Source: CAZGQY01 sp964528035
GTDB lineage: Bacteria > Pseudomonadota > Gammaproteobacteria > Methylococcales > UBA1147
DNA length: 50,802 bases
Direction of reading: 5' to 3'
Assembly: GCA_964528035.1 (NCBI GenBank)
Contig: CAZGQY010000008.1
Location: 1 to 50,802, forward strand
Positions within the stretch are counted from its first letter, which is position 1; the number at the start of each line of letters is the position of its first letter. Made by a program: the position numbers and the translations under genes. The notes under the pieces are model-generated. The model was not told where the DNA came from, did no database searches, and was given only the letters and a program-made list of their open reading frames with translations. Below are positions 37,799 to 46,783 of the stretch, piece after piece.

Positions 37799-39427
37799 AT
37801 GATAAAAATTATTGTTCGAATCAGTATCATTTTTGGAATAATTTATTGCCAGGCCAATTCAGTTTCTGCACGCGAAGAAACACATATGACATTTTTGGGC
37901 GTTGCACTGGATCCGGAAACCCAACTAGCCGATCAACGTCTAAGAGAATATCTGCAAGGCCAGCTACCCATAACTTTCGATAATCGGGATATGGAATATT
38001 CTGCGGCTATTCAAACTCTGGTGGAATGGGATAGTAATCCGACACAGGCATTGATGGCTCGAATTACTCCCTATGTGTATGTGGTTGCAGAAATCCTGGG
38101 TGCAAATATGGAAATTCTTGGCACTTATTTGAGCAAAACCACTCGTTCCGATACCTACCATTCGTATCTGGTCGTGCGTCGGTCCGATTTCGATGGCAAT
38201 GATCTTGACGGGTTTTCGGAATATCTTAGAAACAAAGAGCAACCCGCTCGATTCATTTACCACAATAAATTCAGTACATCGAGCTTCTTTTTACCTTCTT
38301 TATATTTCAGCAAATCCAATATATTTTCAGTGAAAGGTCAATCAAAAAACAACCGGCGCTACATTACGATTAATGCCATTCACGCGGAAAACGCTGGAGG
38401 CAGCTCAGACCTGGTACGAAAAATAAAAAGGGGTGAAGGTGATTTCGCTGCAGTCTGGGATGGTACGAAAAGTAAATTTCAGAACGATTCCGATTTATTG
38501 TTTCTTAAACTCCCTAACACACTACCTAATGACCTTTTGGTTGTTTCTCGCGATAGCGATGAAAGCCTGAAAGACAAACTGCATGATGCGATAAAGCGAA
38601 TGCCGGAGAGCGCCGTCCAGACCGGAGATTTTGTAAAATGGATGGATTTTCAATCAACTCCGGATGCCAGGCGGGCACTGGCAAAACTTCGCTGGATGTC
38701 CAAAGTACAGGCAAAACCGGTACCGATAAAAATCATGAAAGCATTCAACAAAAAAATTTCCACTCCGTCCCGTTATATAGAAGCAGCCGTCCAGTCCGTA
38801 CAACTATCCGGGACCGAATTTGTAGTTTATGATGAAGACTTTCACAAGCGTTTCGACGTACTTTGGACGATTGAACAAACTCACGATAATTCATTGCTGA
38901 TCAGCAGTGAATTTATCAGCACCCGAATCGAACCCCAACAGTTTCATATCAGTTTCAAGCCTGACGATATGGAAAGCCTGGTACAGCGAATTGGCTCAGA
39001 GATTCTCACCAAAATGCACCGTATAAGATATGTATGGCCCTATGACAACCAATCCCCCCGAATCCTTCGCGACGTAAATTTTGACCTTCCTCAGGGAACA
39101 CAATTAAAAGCAGTAAAAATAACATGGAATGACATCAGTAATAATGATTTCACTACAGGTACGCCATTTGATGTACAAGTAGCAAATACTGATTTCAGCT
39201 CATTTCAGCTACAAAGCAAAGGCTTTCCAATAAAGGACGGTCAACATCAATTAGACTTTGACCCAATGAGTAACTCAAATTATCGAATTATTCTGATACG
39301 TCCGGACGCTAAACTTTTCTTTATTAAAAGTTTAACAATTGCAATGATTGCCTTGTTTACATTGGCAGCTGTATTTTTGACAATCGGCACATTTAGAAAA
39401 ACCGAGAAAACAAGTACTCCAGTATGA
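37799..39427 (+). CDS. PhnD-like periplasmic binding protein with C-terminal membrane anchor
   Basis: This 542-residue protein has a signal peptide (cleavage near VSA/RE at 24-25). A PhnD/phosphonate-binding-like domain (about 30-290) contains YHSYLVVRRSDF, ARFIYHNKFSTSSFFLPS and GEGDFAAVWDG. The following domain of about 200 residues is unrecognised. One membrane helix (510-530) and a short basic tail end the protein. It should hang in the periplasm from the inner membrane. ABC transporter genes are absent. Its stop overlaps the start of the PAP2-TIR gene by four bases, so it is probably its sensor. No clear ribosome-binding site was found. Confidence 0.82.
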   Translation: MIKIIVRISIIFGIIYCQANSVSAREETHMTFLGVALDPETQLADQRLREYLQGQLPITFDNRDMEYSAAIQTLVEWDSNPTQALMARITPYVYVVAEILGANMEILGTYLSKTTRSDTYHSYLVVRRSDFDGNDLDGFSEYLRNKEQPARFIYHNKFSTSSFFLPSLYFSKSNIFSVKGQSKNNRRYITINAIHAENAGGSSDLVRKIKRGEGDFAAVWDGTKSKFQNDSDLLFLKLPNTLPNDLLVVSRDSDESLKDKLHDAIKRMPESAVQTGDFVKWMDFQSTPDARRALAKLRWMSKVQAKPVPIKIMKAFNKKISTPSRYIEAAVQSVQLSGTEFVVYDEDFHKRFDVLWTIEQTHDNSLLISSEFISTRIEPQQFHISFKPDDMESLVQRIGSEILTKMHRIRYVWPYDNQSPRILRDVNFDLPQGTQLKAVKITWNDISNNDFTTGTPFDVQVANTDFSSFQLQSKGFPIKDGQHQLDFDPMSNSNYRIILIRPDAKLFFIKSLTIAMIALFTLAAVFLTIGTFRKTEKTSTPV

Positions 39428-40623
39428 GCAAACTTTTTCTTTTAAATTCAAAAAATGGGCTAGGGCTTTTATTAGTTGCCCTGTTCGCCTTCAATTATGC
39501 GGAAACCCAGTTGGAAGAACAATTCAAGGGAGATTCAACTTATTTACAGGGATTCCAAACTGCGCAAGCCTTTCAGGAAATGGAGGGTGGTGCCTTATTC
39601 AAAAGCCAACATCTGGCTCCGTTGTGGAGTGTTGCCGGATTTTCATTTTCGTATTTTTTATTGCTACCGATATTGTTGTTTGCTATCGCTGCTTCGCTGT
39701 GGAAAACACCTTCGATACGACCCTTTCGTATTTTCACGTTTTCACTGATCAACAATTATATTTTGAGCCTGCCTTTTTTTATATTTTTCCCGGTTCCGGA
39801 ACGATGGGCCTATCCAGATTCCGGTGCTATTCTTCTATCTGACCTGTTGAGTACGCAATTGATCGAATGGCTACGTCCCATCAGTGGCCTGGACAACTGC
39901 TTCCCCAGTATCCATGTATCCTTCTCGATGCTGGTAATATTAATAAGCTACCACTATTCGTTAAAATATCGTCACAGTGTTTTCTGCCTGGGACTCTCCA
40001 TCATTCTCTCCACGTTTGCGCTCGGGATTCATTGGGGTCCTGACATGATTTTCGGCCTGGTAACATCCGTATTAAGTTTCACTCTCGCGCTTAATATCGA
40101 CCAGCGCTGCGCAGAAAATATCGATCAACCTGTAACCCAATCCAATTTTACCGCAATTCCAACACCCCCACCAAAAGTAACATCAACACCGATTAGACAA
40201 AAAAATCTGGTTTTTATAAGTTACCGTAGAGACCAGGGATCAGAAGTGGCACGAATTGTCCAAACCGAAATGGGACGAAGGGGTATTTCATGTTTTCTGG
40301 ATGTGGAAAACCTGGGTGCGGAACATTTCGGTAATCGACTGCTGAATGAGATCGAAGCCGCACCAAACTTCATCCTTATTTTGTCACCCGGATCACTGGA
40401 TCGTTGCACACACCCCGAAGACTGGTTGCGAAAAGAAGTCGCCCATGCCTTAAAAACAAAAAGAAATATCATTCCACTGGTGTTAAATAATTTCCAGTTT
40501 CCCGACAGCGATACTTTACCCGACAATATGAAAGGTGTCGAAAGGCACAACGGAGTTAGCTATTCCCATGAATATTTTCTGGCTACATTTGATAAATTGG
40601 AGAATTTCCTGAGAACAGAGTGA
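39424..40623 (+). CDS. PAP2-TIR fusion protein
   Basis: This 399-residue protein begins with several membrane helices (about 12-25, 70-92, 105-122 and 165-225). They contain a PAP2/inositolphosphotransferase-like core: NCFPSIHVSFS (159-169, His164) and IHWGPDMIFG (202-211, His203, Asp207), so the acid-phosphatase residues are kept. After a proline-rich linker (245-258) comes a cytosolic TIR domain (261-399): VFISYRRD (263-270), SCFLDVENLG, and DWLRKEVAHA with Glu338 at the NADase position. Known TIR NADases cleave NAD or make cADPR-type signals. The substrate and trigger here are unknown. Translational coupling (ATGA overlap) ties it to the PhnD-like protein. Confidence 0.88.
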   Translation: MSKLFLLNSKNGLGLLLVALFAFNYAETQLEEQFKGDSTYLQGFQTAQAFQEMEGGALFKSQHLAPLWSVAGFSFSYFLLLPILLFAIAASLWKTPSIRPFRIFTFSLINNYILSLPFFIFFPVPERWAYPDSGAILLSDLLSTQLIEWLRPISGLDNCFPSIHVSFSMLVILISYHYSLKYRHSVFCLGLSIILSTFALGIHWGPDMIFGLVTSVLSFTLALNIDQRCAENIDQPVTQSNFTAIPTPPPKVTSTPIRQKNLVFISYRRDQGSEVARIVQTEMGRRGISCFLDVENLGAEHFGNRLLNEIEAAPNFILILSPGSLDRCTHPEDWLRKEVAHALKTKRNIIPLVLNNFQFPDSDTLPDNMKGVERHNGVSYSHEYFLATFDKLENFLRTE

Positions 40624-40689
40624 CACCCAGTTCATTTCCGGAGAGTTGCCTACTCTGGAATGGTCTTCCAATGGAGCTATACTGAACTA

Positions 40690-41445
40690 ATGTGCTTACT
40701 AATTGATATCGGAAATTCCCGGCTTAAATGGGCCATCCATCACAATACAGTCATTACTCCTGGTAAACCCATTCCAGCGGAACCAGGAAAACTGGACGAT
40801 GTCTTTACTAAATGCTGGTCAACGATTAAACCGCCCGCCAGGGTATTGGTATCTAATGTTGCGGGATATCAGCTTGCTGAAACCCTCACTGAGTGGGTTC
40901 AACAAAATTGGTATATTACGACCGAATTCGTGCAATCAGAAGCATCCGCCCATGGCGTGTTTAACGCCTATACAGACCCTCAAAAGTTAGGAGTGGATCG
41001 ATGGCTTGGTTTACTGGCTGTACGATCTTTTACGCATGAGGCTGCCTGTATAGTGGATTGTGGCACAGCAATTACAATCGACATTCTTGATGCAAGTGGT
41101 CATCATTTAGGCGGTTTAATTGCTCCTGGCCTAACGACAATGACCGCCGCATTGTTCCATGGAACGCATGCGATCAATGAGGTTTCTATGACAACAGGCA
41201 AAATCTTTGGCTGTAACACTAACGATGCGATTCAAAGCGGAATTTTATTTGCTGCACGCGGAATGATTCAGTCGGCACTTCAAGCATCTGTAACCGAACT
41301 TAAACAAAATGTATCACTTTTTTTTACCGGGGGAGATGCGGAAAAAATCGCGGCTGAGATCAGCCACCCGCACCAAATTTTCCCGAATCTCGTATTAACC
41401 GGACTGGCCATCGTGGAATCCGGCTCCAATTGTGTAGAAATCTGA
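40690..41445 (+). CDS. coaX: Type III pantothenate kinase
   Basis: This 251-residue type III kinase phosphorylates pantothenate in the first step of coenzyme A synthesis. The phosphate loop LIDIGNSRLKWA opens the protein, with GVDRWLGLLA and CIVDCGTAITID further on. The ATG at 40690 matches the usual family start; an ATG at 40660 would add ten residues not typical of the family. Many gammaproteobacteria have birA directly upstream of coaX; here the PAP2-TIR gene takes that place. The SPOR gene follows after 32 bases. Confidence 0.92.
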   Translation: MCLLIDIGNSRLKWAIHHNTVITPGKPIPAEPGKLDDVFTKCWSTIKPPARVLVSNVAGYQLAETLTEWVQQNWYITTEFVQSEASAHGVFNAYTDPQKLGVDRWLGLLAVRSFTHEAACIVDCGTAITIDILDASGHHLGGLIAPGLTTMTAALFHGTHAINEVSMTTGKIFGCNTNDAIQSGILFAARGMIQSALQASVTELKQNVSLFFTGGDAEKIAAEISHPHQIFPNLVLTGLAIVESGSNCVEI

Positions 41446-41477
41446 AGCAATTAACCTTTTGCCTAAATTAACAAACA

Positions 41478-42410
41478 GTGAAAGTACTTTTTTTTATACT
41501 ACTCATTTTTAACTCGGTTTTTTTTCTTTGGGAACTGAGCCGAGAGAATAAACTCGATGAATCTCCTGAATCTACCCGTTCGCTGGCAGCAAATGGAAAT
41601 GTAGCCCGAATAATATTACAAAACGAATTATCAAAGGTTAATAAAAGTACTGAGCGACCGCAACCGGACAAGCCAGTTTTTACTTCCCAGTTTCGCTCCA
41701 TATCCATCGACATGCCAGGGTTAATTCAGCAAGCAGCGACAAAATCCATCACCGAAACTTTATCATCGCAGACTACAGCTTTATTACAATCAGAAGTCAG
41801 TCGTCATCTTTCCAAATCTGAAGATATACTGGCACTGAATGCATCACAACCGCACATTAACGTCTTTGAATCAGAGCCAGACTTTCAACTTTACAAACCC
41901 AAAACAGAAAACTTCGATAAAAACAATTTGCAGGGTTGCTATAAATTGGGTCCATTTTTTTCTCAATCCGAATCCTATCGCATCTTCACTCAAATAAATG
42001 CGGATGGCGAAAAAGCCCGCAGACAAACAGAACTCGCAGACAAAGCGACAGGCTTTATGGTGATTTATCCATCAGCAGAAACTCTGGAAAAATCCAAAGA
42101 AAATGTTAAATTTTTAAGATCTCTAGGGATCAAAGATATGTGGCTGATTAATACGGGAAAGTTGCAAGGCGCAATCTCATTGGGGATTTTTAATCGCCTA
42201 AATACTGCGGAAATTATGCGCGATGAACTACATACACAAGGAATCCTAGCCGAAATAAAGCCTAAATTATCAAAAAAAATAGGGCACTTTCTTTTCATTG
42301 CCTGGAATAAGGCCAAATCGCAATTGGTATCGATGTTGCGGGAATTGAAAATCGATCCTGAGCTATTGATAAAACTCGAATCTGAGCAGATATGTTCAAC
42401 CAAATCCTGA
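41478..42410 (+). CDS. SPOR-domain membrane protein
   Basis: This 310-residue protein has an N-terminal membrane segment (about 1-18), a low-complexity region and a SPOR-like domain (about 150-235, with QGCYKLGPFFSQSES and ISLGIFNRLNTAE). SPOR domains bind denuded peptidoglycan. Genes of this type often follow coaX in gammaproteobacteria, and this one does too. The GTG start at 41478 is used; its ribosome-binding site is weak. The role is probably in envelope or septum biology. Confidence 0.7.
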   Translation: MKVLFFILLIFNSVFFLWELSRENKLDESPESTRSLAANGNVARIILQNELSKVNKSTERPQPDKPVFTSQFRSISIDMPGLIQQAATKSITETLSSQTTALLQSEVSRHLSKSEDILALNASQPHINVFESEPDFQLYKPKTENFDKNNLQGCYKLGPFFSQSESYRIFTQINADGEKARRQTELADKATGFMVIYPSAETLEKSKENVKFLRSLGIKDMWLINTGKLQGAISLGIFNRLNTAEIMRDELHTQGILAEIKPKLSKKIGHFLFIAWNKAKSQLVSMLRELKIDPELLIKLESEQICSTKS

Positions 42411-42442
42411 TGTCAGATCAAGCACGGCTAGATCTAAATTCT

Positions 42443-43438
42443 TCAGGAATTCGTTTTCGGATAATTAGCTGCGTCTTTTTTGGCGTAATGAATGGCAATA
42501 AAAATAAACGATTGCAAACCGAATATCATTGTTGCCATTAACAAATGGATAGGTTGAGCCGCTGCGGGGATTCCCAGTCTATCCATAATGACTCCACTAC
42601 CAATTGCAATGCCGATAAGTAATCCCAAACCAACCGCGCTGCGGAACAACGTTGTTGTAGCCGACAAAGCGGAAATCAGTTTCCACACCAACCAGGCATT
42701 GGTAAACAGTATGAGCGCAGAAAATGATCGATGTACATAGAAAATCATCGGAAAATGATCTCTCCATAGAATACGCTGTTCGTGGTTATATGCAGTCGAA
42801 ATCGTATCCACTGCTTCTCGCACCTGGGTTCCCATAACGACTTGAATTAAAGTAAAACCCATCGCCACTAGCAGCACGTTAGTGTAATGCCGCGACACTT
42901 GCGGAATCACTATTTTTTCCAGGCTTTCTTTCTGAGACCGGCTGATCGAGTAAATCAACAGCAGAACAATAATCAATGCAACGATCATGTGCAGTGTTAT
43001 CGTGCCGGGACGGAGGTGGCTGGCAACCACCACAGCACCCAGCCAGCCTTGAAATCCAACCAGAACAAACACAACAAAAGAACAGTAAAAGACCCACGGG
43101 TCTGTTTTTAAAAATGGTCTGGAAAAAATCAGTGTTAGAAAAATAAGAATACCGATGGTTGCACCCGACAGTCGGTTCAGATATTCCGTCCAGGTTTTCG
43201 TCGCATTAAAACGGGTATCAGCATAGCCACGGTCAGCATAAATCTGCTGGTAATTTTCAGGAAGCTGACTTTCCGATACAGGCGGTATCCAGCGTCCAAA
43301 ACAGGTGGGCCAATCCGGGCACCCCATACCCGCCCCTGAAGCTCTTACGATTCCACCTATTAATATAAGTATATATACTGCAGCTATAGTGATCTTTCCC
43401 ATGCGTCCAAAACGCTGGATGGTTGATAGATTATTCAT
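42443..43438 (-). CDS. ctaA: Heme A synthase, COX15/CtaA family
   Basis: This 331-residue protein has eight hydrophobic segments and oxidises heme O to heme A for cytochrome aa3-type oxidase. It carries the paired-cysteine loop GMGCPDWPTCFGRW (about 37-50) and histidines expected for heme ligands (HMIVALI, FYVHRSF, QPIHLLMA). No ctaB or cox genes are in the window. It appears monocistronic and is convergent with the SPOR gene. Confidence 0.92.
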   Translation of the reverse strand: MNNLSTIQRFGRMGKITIAAVYILILIGGIVRASGAGMGCPDWPTCFGRWIPPVSESQLPENYQQIYADRGYADTRFNATKTWTEYLNRLSGATIGILIFLTLIFSRPFLKTDPWVFYCSFVVFVLVGFQGWLGAVVVASHLRPGTITLHMIVALIIVLLLIYSISRSQKESLEKIVIPQVSRHYTNVLLVAMGFTLIQVVMGTQVREAVDTISTAYNHEQRILWRDHFPMIFYVHRSFSALILFTNAWLVWKLISALSATTTLFRSAVGLGLLIGIAIGSGVIMDRLGIPAAAQPIHLLMATMIFGLQSFIFIAIHYAKKDAANYPKTNS

Positions 43439-43782
43439 TTCAGGTGGGAGCGAGGAACAGGAACATAGGGGACTGTAAGATAACCAGGGGTCAGCACCAG
43501 AAAAGTCCGATTTTTATGCTGTTTCGTAATTACAGACGTCTGGTACTCCGTCAAGGTTATATTGAAGGAGTGATCTTAGCAATCATAAAAAGCAATGACT
43601 GCAATGGTCTTGCGATAACCGGCCATTATACAATAACTCGTACAATCAACTCACAAGCTCGACTGCTGAGCCATATTATATCAAATTCATCAGAATTCGG
43701 TTTAGATCTTGACTGGTCTTTCAGGCATCGATTATATCTTTAAATATTATCGTTACTACTTTTACATCAAAAAGCGCATGTT
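43439..43782. other. Intergenic region ctaA / HDOD gene
   Basis: About 345 bases lie between two minus-strand genes. Plus-strand frames exist here but none has a credible start, family or composition. The stretch presumably holds the ctaA promoter. I see no repeat or terminator. Confidence 0.4.
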
Positions 43783-44625
43783 TTACGCCAATAGTGCATG
43801 AGCCTGTTCGACTTCTTCTGAAACGCCCGCAATTTCCAGTATTTCAACTTCAGGTTGCAATCCAAGTTTTGCAAATGCTGGAATATTATTCCAGTCAGAA
43901 TCATCTTCATCCAGGCCTGTATCGTGTAAATTCTGCAAATAAGCGACTTGCACGACATCGACATAATCCACCGCAGGAGAAATATTGCGTTGAAAATTCG
44001 TGTAATCTGATGCAACTGAACGCAGAGAATCCGGAAACTCCCATGCGTCCATTATTATTTTTCCGACCTGAGTATGTAAGGAATCCAACGCGGATTTCAA
44101 CCGGTCGTTATCCTCAAGTAATTGTGTTTCTTTACTTGCAACCATCAGTATTGGTAATTTTCCGATCTGATGAATCAACCCTGCTAACATCGCCTGTTCC
44201 GGGTCTAAAGATTTACTGTACGAAGCCAAAGCCCTGCTAATCGCGGACACATTGACACTTTGTTCCCAAATTTCGCGGAATAATTGTTCTACAGACTGGG
44301 AACTGGAGGTGAAAATTTGTTGCATTGCCAAACTTGTTATCAGTGTCCGTACTGTATTATTACCCAGCCGTGCAACCGCAATCTGCAATTTTTCAATTTC
44401 CTGTCGGCCACGAAACAAGGGACTATTTGCCACTTGTATAAGCTTCGCCGACAAAGCTGTATCAGTGGCTATGATATCCGCAAGCTGATTAGCCGATGCA
44501 TCACCCTTTGCTACCGCTGCTCTGGCTTCAATGGCAACGTCAGGAAGTGTCGGTAATACCATACGATTAGATTCAATCTCAGCTTTGATAAAGGCAAGAA
44601 GATCATCGTTATTTGCTAGATTCAT
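43783..44625 (-). CDS. HDOD-domain protein
   Basis: This 280-residue protein is essentially one HDOD domain (about 20-230), with LPTLPDVAIEARAAVA, DTALSAKLIQVANSP and AMLAGLIHQIGKLPI. The HD-type metal residues are not fully kept, as is normal in HDOD. Such proteins regulate signalling or stress responses. The ATG at 44625 follows GAGAG. ygfZ lies upstream on the same strand with a 30-base gap, so the two may be cotranscribed. Confidence 0.85.
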   Translation of the reverse strand: MNLANNDDLLAFIKAEIESNRMVLPTLPDVAIEARAAVAKGDASANQLADIIATDTALSAKLIQVANSPLFRGRQEIEKLQIAVARLGNNTVRTLITSLAMQQIFTSSSQSVEQLFREIWEQSVNVSAISRALASYSKSLDPEQAMLAGLIHQIGKLPILMVASKETQLLEDNDRLKSALDSLHTQVGKIIMDAWEFPDSLRSVASDYTNFQRNISPAVDYVDVVQVAYLQNLHDTGLDEDDSDWNNIPAFAKLGLQPEVEILEIAGVSEEVEQAHALLA

Positions 44626-44655
44626 CAAATTTACTCTCTTAGCGGCTTAAGTTGG

Positions 44656-45699
44656 TTATTCATCCTGTCCTTCAAAAGTATAGGGCAAATTTAGAAATTT
44701 TAGGGTATCGCCACCACTTTCAGACAAACATAAATCCACACATCTCGCCTGATCAATCTGTATAACAGCTAATAAGTAAAACTGATTGGATTCGGTAGCC
44801 ACAATATTAACGATTTGACCAACGGTGGTACTATCATCATTAGAATATACCGGCTCAGAAGGAACGGGCAACAAGTCGCCCTGATATTTAGCCAGATACA
44901 TTCTGCGCTTCAATTTTCCCAAATAATGCATTCGCGCGACAACTTCCTGCCCCGTATAACACCCCTTTTCAAAACTGATCGCTTGCAATGCATCCAGGTT
45001 TAGCATTTGCGGAACAAATAGTTCGCTGGTCGTTTCAGTCAAACTGGGAATACCTGCCTGAATATTTGCTAATACCCAATGACTGTCGTCTACAACTGAA
45101 TATTCTTGTTCTGACACCAGCTTTTTCCAAAGCCGGGTCGCAACTGAGAATTCGCCAATCATCATCCAGCGCATTGAATCCACGTTAAAAACCGTCATTT
45201 GACCGGCCAAAGAATCTTCACCGACTAAATCAGTTAAAGGATTAGTTAATGATCCACCCTGCTTCAACACCGATGAAATTCCGAATACACAAAAATTATT
45301 ACTATGATTTTCAATAATCACTTTCGACCGCAATACGTACATTCGCAATTTTTTTTCAACCTTTTCGACCAACTCGCTCGGTAACACCAACCAATATTGA
45401 GTCATCTCCTGCAGACAGACAAGCGTAAAACTTGCAATGACCCGACCCTTGGGATTGCAAAACGCCGACAGCGAGACAGTGTCTTTTTTTAGATCCAAAA
45501 CGTTACTGGTTATTTGCCCTTGAAGAAAAGACGCTGCATCCTCACCGCTCACAGACAGAACAGCATAGCCTTGCAGCGCACTTATCCACGATTGCTGAGA
45601 AGCTTCGCAAAATTTGCTGGATTTATTCGCAGATATTCTATTTTCATACTTTTGCTCAGAAACGAAATTATTCCAATTTGGATTCATTTGAGGTTCCAT
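44656..45699 (-). CDS. ygfZ: YgfZ folate-binding protein
   Basis: This 347-residue protein of the GcvT-like YgfZ family uses tetrahydrofolate to help assemble or repair iron-sulfur proteins. The signature KGCYTGQE is in FEKGCYTGQEVVARMH near residue 250. The N-terminus carries an extra tail of about 30 residues before the family region (LQGYAVLSVSGEDAASFLQGQ). An in-frame ATG four codons later (45687) is an alternative start. It is divergent from the succinate dehydrogenase operon, whose iron-sulfur subunits are possible clients. Confidence 0.9.
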   Translation of the reverse strand: MEPQMNPNWNNFVSEQKYENRISANKSSKFCEASQQSWISALQGYAVLSVSGEDAASFLQGQITSNVLDLKKDTVSLSAFCNPKGRVIASFTLVCLQEMTQYWLVLPSELVEKVEKKLRMYVLRSKVIIENHSNNFCVFGISSVLKQGGSLTNPLTDLVGEDSLAGQMTVFNVDSMRWMMIGEFSVATRLWKKLVSEQEYSVVDDSHWVLANIQAGIPSLTETTSELFVPQMLNLDALQAISFEKGCYTGQEVVARMHYLGKLKRRMYLAKYQGDLLPVPSEPVYSNDDSTTVGQIVNIVATESNQFYLLAVIQIDQARCVDLCLSESGGDTLKFLNLPYTFEGQDE

Positions 45700-45764
45700 G
45701 GTTGTGAAATTGACGGCATTTTAGTATAGAATAACTCGTTTTTTACACGAGCATAAAATAACCC

Positions 45765-45926
45765 GTGTCGACAAAAGACAAATCTGCTGAAAGCAAGCAA
45801 CAGTCACAAGCGGTTTCCGTCAAACCCCCTAAGGCTGAAAACTCGTCTGAAGTGGGGGGTCGCAAAGGACCTGAACCAACCAGATTCGGGGATTGGGAAA
45901 AAAAAGGGCGTTGTATAGATTTTTAA
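45765..45926 (+). CDS. SDHAF4-type succinate dehydrogenase assembly factor (DUF1674), 53 aa
   Basis: This 53-residue protein ends with GPEPTRFGDWEKKGRCIDF, the DUF1674/SDHAF4 signature that binds flavinylated SdhA before it joins SdhB. The N-terminal half is polar and disordered, as is usual. The GTG at 45765 is the likely start. It lies 58 bases before sdhC and probably opens the sdh operon. It complements the other assembly factor, SdhE, at the end of the operon. Confidence 0.85.
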   Translation: MSTKDKSAESKQQSQAVSVKPPKAENSSEVGGRKGPEPTRFGDWEKKGRCIDF

Positions 45927-45984
45927 CGACAATATTCGTTTATCTACGCCATAAAGCCTTTCAAACTTTTAGCCGGGACATACT

Positions 45985-46371
45985 GTGAAAGAACAAACCA
46001 ACAGGCCACTTTCGCCGCATCTGCAAATCTATCGTTTGCCACTAACAGCGATTATATCCATAACTCACCGAGCAACCGGGGTTGCGATAACCGTAGGTAT
46101 GTTGTATTTGGTAACCTGGTTAATGGGGATCGCGGCTGGCCCGGATCAATTCCAGAATACACAATCGTTTATCGATTCATTTTTCGGGCGTTTGCTACTT
46201 TTTTTCTGGAGTTTTGCGCTATTTTTTCATTTTGTTCATGGCATACGCCATTTGATGTGGGACATTGGAAAAACATTTGAGCGGGAAAAATTAGACAAAA
46301 TTGCCTTCGTCGAATTAGGGGCATCGATTGGGCTGACACTATTTGTATGGACAATCAGCTTGTTATCGTAA
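45985..46371 (+). CDS. sdhC: Succinate dehydrogenase cytochrome b556 subunit
   Basis: This 128-residue membrane anchor of complex II has three hydrophobic segments. The opening RPLSPHLQIYRLPL and SITHRATGV are family signatures, and HFVHGIRHLMWD carries the heme-ligand region. It starts at a GTG. It binds heme b and quinone with SdhD. sdhD follows after 16 bases. Confidence 0.95.
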   Translation: MKEQTNRPLSPHLQIYRLPLTAIISITHRATGVAITVGMLYLVTWLMGIAAGPDQFQNTQSFIDSFFGRLLLFFWSFALFFHFVHGIRHLMWDIGKTFEREKLDKIAFVELGASIGLTLFVWTISLLS

Positions 46372-46387
46372 TGGTCGGGAGCCGGGT

Positions 46388-46768
46388 ATGAATTATAGAA
46401 CACCAATTTCTAAAGCACGGGGACTCGGATCCGCGAAAAAAGGTTCTCATCACTTCTGGGTGCAACGAGTTACAGCTATTGCCCTGATACCTCTAACCTT
46501 GTGGTTTGGAATTGCGATTATCATGGTTCCAGGATCTGATTACCAAACTATTGTCAGTTGGATAGCCTCTCCCTGGAATACGATATTCATGATTTCTGCG
46601 ATTATTGCGGTTTTTTATCACGCAATTCTTGGGATCCAGGTTGTCATTGAAGATTACATCCAGTCCGAAGGCATTAAAATCGCCGCTATTTTGACGACTA
46701 AATTTATATTGATTTTTTATGCGCTGGCTGCGTTGTTTGCATGCTTCCGAATTGTAACCGCCGGGTAA
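46388..46768 (+). CDS. sdhD: Succinate dehydrogenase hydrophobic membrane anchor subunit
   Basis: This 126-residue protein has three membrane helices, the opening ARGLGSAKKGSHHFWVQR typical of SdhD, and YHAILGIQVVIEDY for the heme and quinone region. The ATG at 46388 has GGGAG upstream and is preferred over an earlier in-frame start that would overlap sdhC. sdhA follows after 15 bases. Confidence 0.95.
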   Translation: MNYRTPISKARGLGSAKKGSHHFWVQRVTAIALIPLTLWFGIAIIMVPGSDYQTIVSWIASPWNTIFMISAIIAVFYHAILGIQVVIEDYIQSEGIKIAAILTTKFILIFYALAALFACFRIVTAG

Positions 46769-46783
46769 ATATAGAGTTTAACT

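Noticed and set aside
37799..39427. Phosphonate ABC transporter binding protein
   Set aside because: No permease or ATPase genes are adjacent, and the protein has an extra domain and a C-terminal anchor.
43423..43743. Plus-strand 106-codon frame
   Set aside because: It overlaps the ctaA start, has no family match or ribosome-binding site, and its composition is unlike its neighbours.
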